57,642 bases of DNA from JALOTE01 sp031422195. GTDB taxonomy: Bacteria > Pseudomonadota > Alphaproteobacteria > Rhizobiales > Rhizobiaceae. The stretch spans positions 1-57,642 of the forward strand of contig JANOPZ010000011.1 of the NCBI GenBank assembly GCA_031422195.1, written 5' to 3'. How positions within the stretch are numbered: position 1 is the first letter of the stretch; every line of letters starts with the position of its first letter. Below the pieces are notes generated by a model that saw nothing but the letters and a program-made list of their open reading frames with translations, searched no databases and was not told the origin of the DNA. The position numbers were made by a program, and so were the translations under genes. Positions 53,718-57,642 of the stretch are shown here, one piece after another.

Positions 53718-54842
53718 ATGAAGAAGTCACTTCTTTCAGCAGTTGCAATGTCAACTGTTCTTGCCTTCACCGGCGCTGCATTCGCAGCCGATTTGATCGT
53801 CGGCGTTGCCGGCCCGATCACAGGTCCAAATGCTGCCTTTGGCGCACAGCTCCAGAAGGGCGCTGAAGCTGCTGCTGCTGACATCAACGCTGCTGGCGGC
53901 GTTAACGGCGACATGATCAAAATCGTCCTCGGCGACGACAAATCAGACCCTAAAGAAGGCGTTTCAGTAGCCAACAAATTCGTTGGTGATGGCGTTAAAT
54001 GGGTTGTTGGCCACTTCAACTCTGGCGTTTCAATTCCAGCATCTGAAATTTATGCTGAAAACGGTATCGTACAGATCACGCCATCTTCAACCAACCCAAC
54101 CTTTACTGAGCGTGGCCTCTGGAACACCTTCCGCACGTGCGGTCGTGATGACCAGCAGGGCACAGTTGCCGGTGGTTACATTGCCGCCAATTTCAAAGAC
54201 GCAAAAGTTGCTGTCATTCATGACAAAACTCCATACGGCCAAGGCCTTGCTGAATTTACAAAAGCATCCATGAACACTGCTGGCGTGACTGAAGCCGTTT
54301 TTGAAGGCATCAATGTTGGCGACAAAGACTTCTCTGCTTTGATTGCCAAAATGAAAGAAGCCGGTGTAACGGTTGTTTACTTCGGTGGCTTGCACACTGA
54401 AGCCGGTTTGATGATGCGTCAGCTGGCCGACCAAGGTTTGACCGCTAAATTCATGTCAGGCGACGGTATTGTTTCCAACGAATTGGCATCAATTGCAGGC
54501 GACGCAGTTGCCGGCACTTTGATGACGTTTGCTCCAGATCCACGTAACCAGCCAGATGCAAAAGCATTGGTTGAGAAATTCCGTGCAGCTGGCTTTGAAC
54601 CAGAAGCTTACACCCTCTATTCTTACGCAGCTCTTCAGGTTTTGGCTTCTGCAGCAACTGCAGCTAAGTCAAATGATGGTCAAGCTGTTGCTGCTGCCAT
54701 CAAGGCAAACGGCCCACACAAAACAGCAATTGGCGAACTTGGCTACGACGCCAAGGGCGACATCACACGTCCAGACTACGTCATGTACGAGTGGAAAAAA
54801 GGCACAGACGGCGCATACACATACTTCCAGATGGGTATGTAA
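53718..54842 (+). CDS. livJ: Branched-chain amino acid-binding periplasmic protein
   Basis: 374 residues. Signal peptide with cleavage after AFA (about residue 23), mature start ADLIVGVAGPITGPNAAFG. Type I periplasmic fold (two Rossmann lobes), with ITPSSTNPTFTERG and DKTPYGQGLAEF. Codon use is enriched in optimal codons, consistent with high expression of binding proteins. Strong ribosome site GGGAG. A terminator follows. Confidence 0.93.
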   Translation: MKKSLLSAVAMSTVLAFTGAAFAADLIVGVAGPITGPNAAFGAQLQKGAEAAAADINAAGGVNGDMIKIVLGDDKSDPKEGVSVANKFVGDGVKWVVGHFNSGVSIPASEIYAENGIVQITPSSTNPTFTERGLWNTFRTCGRDDQQGTVAGGYIAANFKDAKVAVIHDKTPYGQGLAEFTKASMNTAGVTEAVFEGINVGDKDFSALIAKMKEAGVTVVYFGGLHTEAGLMMRQLADQGLTAKFMSGDGIVSNELASIAGDAVAGTLMTFAPDPRNQPDAKALVEKFRAAGFEPEAYTLYSYAALQVLASAATAAKSNDGQAVAAAIKANGPHKTAIGELGYDAKGDITRPDYVMYEWKKGTDGAYTYFQMGM

Positions 54843-54874
54843 TTTGCTGAGTTGAGCGATTGCTCTGAACCAGG

Positions 54875-54901
54875 GCCCGGTGCGCAAGCACCGGGCTTTT
54901 T
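54875..54901 (+). terminator. Rho-independent terminator after livJ
   Basis: Perfect nine-bp stem GCCCGGTGC / GCACCGGGC with loop GCAA and a run of five T. Ends the liv operon. Confidence 0.95.
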
Positions 54902-55052
54902 ATTGTATGGACAGCAGAACGACACGCGCTTTTTCGATTTGTTAAAAATCTCTCTTTAGGCCTATTGCCAAGCACTGTTTGCACTGCACAATGAAGCTGA
55001 TAGATCAATTTCGATTTGTCATATTTTCGCCTCAATCGGGAAATCCCAACCC

Positions 55053-57642
55053 ATGGCCATCCGCAAAATTCTCGTTGCCAACCGCTCTGAAATTGCTATT
55101 CGCGTGTTCCGCGCTGCCAATGAGCTTGATATCAAAACCGTTGCCGTTTGGGCTGAAGAAGATAAATACGCTCTGCATCGGTTTAAAGCGGACGAAAGCT
55201 ATCAGATCGGGCGCGGTGACCATCTGGCCAAAGACATGGGGCCGATTGAAAGTTATCTTTCAATTGAGGAAATTATCCGCGTTGCCAAGGAAAGCGGCGC
55301 CGACGCCATTCACCCGGGTTATGGCCTTCTGTCTGAAAGCCCTGAATTTGCCGACGCATGCGCTGAAGCCAGCGTCATATTTATCGGCCCATCGCCGGAC
55401 ACCATGCGGCGTTTGGGAAACAAAGTTGCAGCACGCAATCTGGCCATTGAAGTGGGTGTCCCGGTTATCCCGGCAACCGATCCCCTGCCGGATGATATCG
55501 CGACAGTTTTGCAAATGGCAGAAACCATCGGCCTGCCGGTGATGCTGAAGGCGTCATGGGGCGGCGGCGGGCGCGGTATGCGTACTATTCGCAAAATGGA
55601 AGATGTCGCCCGCGAAGTGACCGAAGGTCGCCGCGAAGCCAAGGCGGCGTTTGGCAAAGACGAGGTATATTTTGAAAAACTGATCGAGCGTGCGCGCCAT
55701 GTGGAAGTGCAGGTTATCGGCGACCGCCATGGCACGGTTGTGCATTTGTTTGAGCGCGATTGCTCTATCCAGCGCCGCAACCAAAAAGTGGTTGAGCGCG
55801 CGCCTGCGCCTTATTTGGATGATACGCGCCGCACCGAGATTTCTGATTATGCGCTGAAAATTGCGCGCGCGACCAACTATCTCTGCGCGGGTACTGTTGA
55901 ATTTTTGATGGACGTGGATTCGGACAAATTCTATTTTATCGAAGTCAATCCCCGCATTCAAGTCGAGCATACTGTCACTGAAGAAGTGACCGGTATTGAT
56001 ATTGTTAAAGCACAAATCCATGTGATCGAAGGCTTTGCGATTGGAACACCAGAATCCGGCGTTCCTGCGCAGGCCGATATCAAACTCAACGGCCATGCCC
56101 TGCAATGCCGCATCACCACCGAAGACCCAGAACAGAATTTCATTCCGGATTATGGCCGCATCCACGCTTACCGCGGCGCAACGGGTTTTGGCATCAGGCT
56201 GGATGGCGGAACGGCTTACTCTGGTGCGGTGATTACCCGTTTTTACGACCCCCTTTTGGAAAAAGTCACGGCTTGGGCCCCGCGTTCTGATGAAGCAATC
56301 AAGCGTATGGACAGGGCGCTGCGCGAGTTTCGTATTCGCGGTGTCGCAACCAATCTGACATTTTTGGAGGCTGTCATCAGTCATCCAAAATTTAAGGCCA
56401 ATGATTATACAACACGCTTTATCGATACGACGCCGGAGCTTTTTGAGCAGGTTAAACGCAAAGACCGCGCTTCAAAACTGCTGCGTTATATCGCCGACGT
56501 CACAGTCAATGGCCATCCAGAAACCAAAGGCCGCCCTAAACCGCCGGCTTACGCTTTGGCACCCAAAGTACCTTTGATTTCGGCAGCCGTTCCGCAAGGC
56601 ACACGACAATTGCTGGAAGATCTTGGCCCGAAAAAATTTGGTGAATGGATGCGCAATGAACAGCGCGTGTTGATCACCGACACCACCATGCGCGATGGTC
56701 ACCAGTCTCTGCTTGCGACCCGCATGCGCACACATGACATCCAGCGCATCGCGCCTGTTTACGCAAAAGCATTGCCGCAATTGTTCAGCCTCGAATGTTG
56801 GGGCGGAGCAACTTTTGATGTGTCGATGCGCTTCCTCAACGAGGACCCTTGGGAGCGGTTGCAACTGGTGCGCGAAGCTGCGCCAAATGTGCTTTTGCAA
56901 ATGCTGCTGCGCGGTGCAAACGGTGTGGGCTACACCAATTACCCTGACAATGTGGTCAAATATTTTATCCGGCAGGCAGCTGATAATGGCATTGACCTAT
57001 TCCGCGTGTTTGATTGCCTTAACTGGGTTGAGAATATGCGCGTGTCGATGAATGCGATCATCGAAGAGGGCAAACTCTGTGAGGCGGCGATCTGCTATAC
57101 CGGCGATATTTTGAATTCAGCGCGCCCGAAATATGATCTCAAATATTATGTGGCGATGGCGCGTGACTTAGAAAAAGCCGGTGCACACATCATTGCCCTA
57201 AAAGATATGGCGGGCTTGCTTAAACCTGCTGCGGCGCGGGTGCTGTTTAAGGCGTTGCGCGAAGAAACCGATTTACCGATCCATTTTCACACCCATGATA
57301 CATCCGGTATTGGCGCGGCGACGATTTTGGCGGCAGTCGAAACCGGCGTTGACGCCGTGGATGCGGCAATGGATGCGTTCTCCGGCAACACGTCGCAGCC
57401 TTGTCTTGGCTCGATTGTGGAAGCGCTCAAAGGTTCGAGCCGTGACACCGGGCTTGATCCTGAATGGATTCGCAAGATTTCGTTTTATTGGGAGGCTGTG
57501 CGCAATCAATACACTGCTTTTGAAAGCGACCTTAAGGGGCCGGCTTCTGAAGTTTATCTCCATGAAATGCCGGGCGGACAATTTACCAATTTGAAAGAGC
57601 AGGCGCGTTCGTTGGGTTTAGAAGCCCGCTGGCATGAAGTGG
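55053..57642 (+). CDS. pyc: Pyruvate carboxylase (partial, C-terminus beyond window)
   Basis: 863 codons in view of the usual about 1150. The N-terminal biotin carboxylase domain (1-460) begins IRKILVANRSEIAIRV, with ATP-grasp KASWGGGGRGM and VNPRIQVEHTVTEE. The carboxyltransferase domain starts near residue 545 with DTTMRDGHQSLLATRMRT, then FRVFDCLNWVENM, ALKDMAGLLKP, and HTHDTSGIGAATILAA with metal-binding His. The biotinyl domain lies beyond the edge. Anaplerotic supply of oxaloacetate to the TCA cycle. Confidence 0.96.
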   Translation, partial: MAIRKILVANRSEIAIRVFRAANELDIKTVAVWAEEDKYALHRFKADESYQIGRGDHLAKDMGPIESYLSIEEIIRVAKESGADAIHPGYGLLSESPEFADACAEASVIFIGPSPDTMRRLGNKVAARNLAIEVGVPVIPATDPLPDDIATVLQMAETIGLPVMLKASWGGGGRGMRTIRKMEDVAREVTEGRREAKAAFGKDEVYFEKLIERARHVEVQVIGDRHGTVVHLFERDCSIQRRNQKVVERAPAPYLDDTRRTEISDYALKIARATNYLCAGTVEFLMDVDSDKFYFIEVNPRIQVEHTVTEEVTGIDIVKAQIHVIEGFAIGTPESGVPAQADIKLNGHALQCRITTEDPEQNFIPDYGRIHAYRGATGFGIRLDGGTAYSGAVITRFYDPLLEKVTAWAPRSDEAIKRMDRALREFRIRGVATNLTFLEAVISHPKFKANDYTTRFIDTTPELFEQVKRKDRASKLLRYIADVTVNGHPETKGRPKPPAYALAPKVPLISAAVPQGTRQLLEDLGPKKFGEWMRNEQRVLITDTTMRDGHQSLLATRMRTHDIQRIAPVYAKALPQLFSLECWGGATFDVSMRFLNEDPWERLQLVREAAPNVLLQMLLRGANGVGYTNYPDNVVKYFIRQAADNGIDLFRVFDCLNWVENMRVSMNAIIEEGKLCEAAICYTGDILNSARPKYDLKYYVAMARDLEKAGAHIIALKDMAGLLKPAAARVLFKALREETDLPIHFHTHDTSGIGAATILAAVETGVDAVDAAMDAFSGNTSQPCLGSIVEALKGSSRDTGLDPEWIRKISFYWEAVRNQYTAFESDLKGPASEVYLHEMPGGQFTNLKEQARSLGLEARWHEV

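Noticed and set aside
55000..55542. Out-of-frame open reading frame over the start of pyc
   Set aside because: The true pyc frame from ATG 55053 is continuous to the window end and matches the family throughout.

Overview
This window is a chromosomal segment of an alphaproteobacterium, most likely order Hyphomicrobiales (Rhizobiales). I infer this from protein character and gene order: hemC-hemD-Mic60-like divergent from tsaD-gpsA, ialB next to rlmN, an Omp19-like lipoprotein, zapE-VOC-mdh-sucCD-sucA-odhB-lpd, and livHMGF followed by a small membrane protein and the binding protein. The DNA is mostly core metabolism with tight operons, many ATGA-type overlaps and no insertion sequence, tRNA, rRNA or CRISPR array that I can see.

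Layout. 1-2891 (minus): heme genes hemC and hemD and a partial alphaproteobacterial Mic60-like membrane protein. 3006-8429 (plus): tsaD, gpsA, an EVE protein, RidA, an Asp/Asn beta-hydroxylase-like protein, leuB and a PII protein. 8426-9094 (minus): a Phd/Doc toxin-antitoxin pair with a visible promoter. 9186-13214 (plus): a metallo-beta-lactamase-fold protein, dapF, ftsY and yciB. 13340-17873: a tandem glycine riboswitch followed by gcvT-gcvH-gcvP. 17947-23319: an ECF sigma factor (minus), ialB, rlmN, two small membrane proteins, a LysE exporter (minus) and a PAP2 phosphatase. 23387-28462 (minus): an M48 lipoprotein protease and thiB-thiP-thiQ under a TPP riboswitch. 28503-30997 (plus): thiamine pyrophosphokinase and a Uup-like ABC-F protein. 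31167-32201 (minus): asd. 32694-44272 (plus): Omp19-like lipoprotein, zapE, VOC protein, then the TCA block mdh-sucC-sucD-sucA-odhB-(periplasmic protein)-lpd. 44389-48367: a small secreted protein and two c-di-GMP enzymes. 48655-54842: a branched-chain amino acid ABC system. 55053 to the edge: pyruvate carboxylase.

How they work together. Several blocks are self-contained pathways: heme synthesis; glycine cleavage with glycine sensing; thiamine uptake with TPP sensing and, divergently, the kinase that makes TPP. TPP is the cofactor of SucA, and Lpd serves both 2-oxoglutarate dehydrogenase and the glycine cleavage system. Pyruvate carboxylase feeds the TCA cycle.

Most unusual points: (1) LivG carries about 210 extra residues, an Ala/Lys/Pro-rich linker plus a helix-hairpin-helix-like module; (2) three separate gene 3' ends (yciB, gcvP, and the PAP2/M48 junction) have the stop codon embedded in short tandem repeats, and two coding 5' regions (ftsY, thiB) carry 15-bp in-frame tandem repeats; (3) a large double-palindromic element lies between uup and asd; (4) the PAP2 protein has Glu where the motif-2 His normally lies; (5) an unrecognised periplasmic protein sits inside the 2-oxoglutarate dehydrogenase operon; (6) thiB has a clear ribosome-binding-site sequestering stem downstream of its TPP aptamer.
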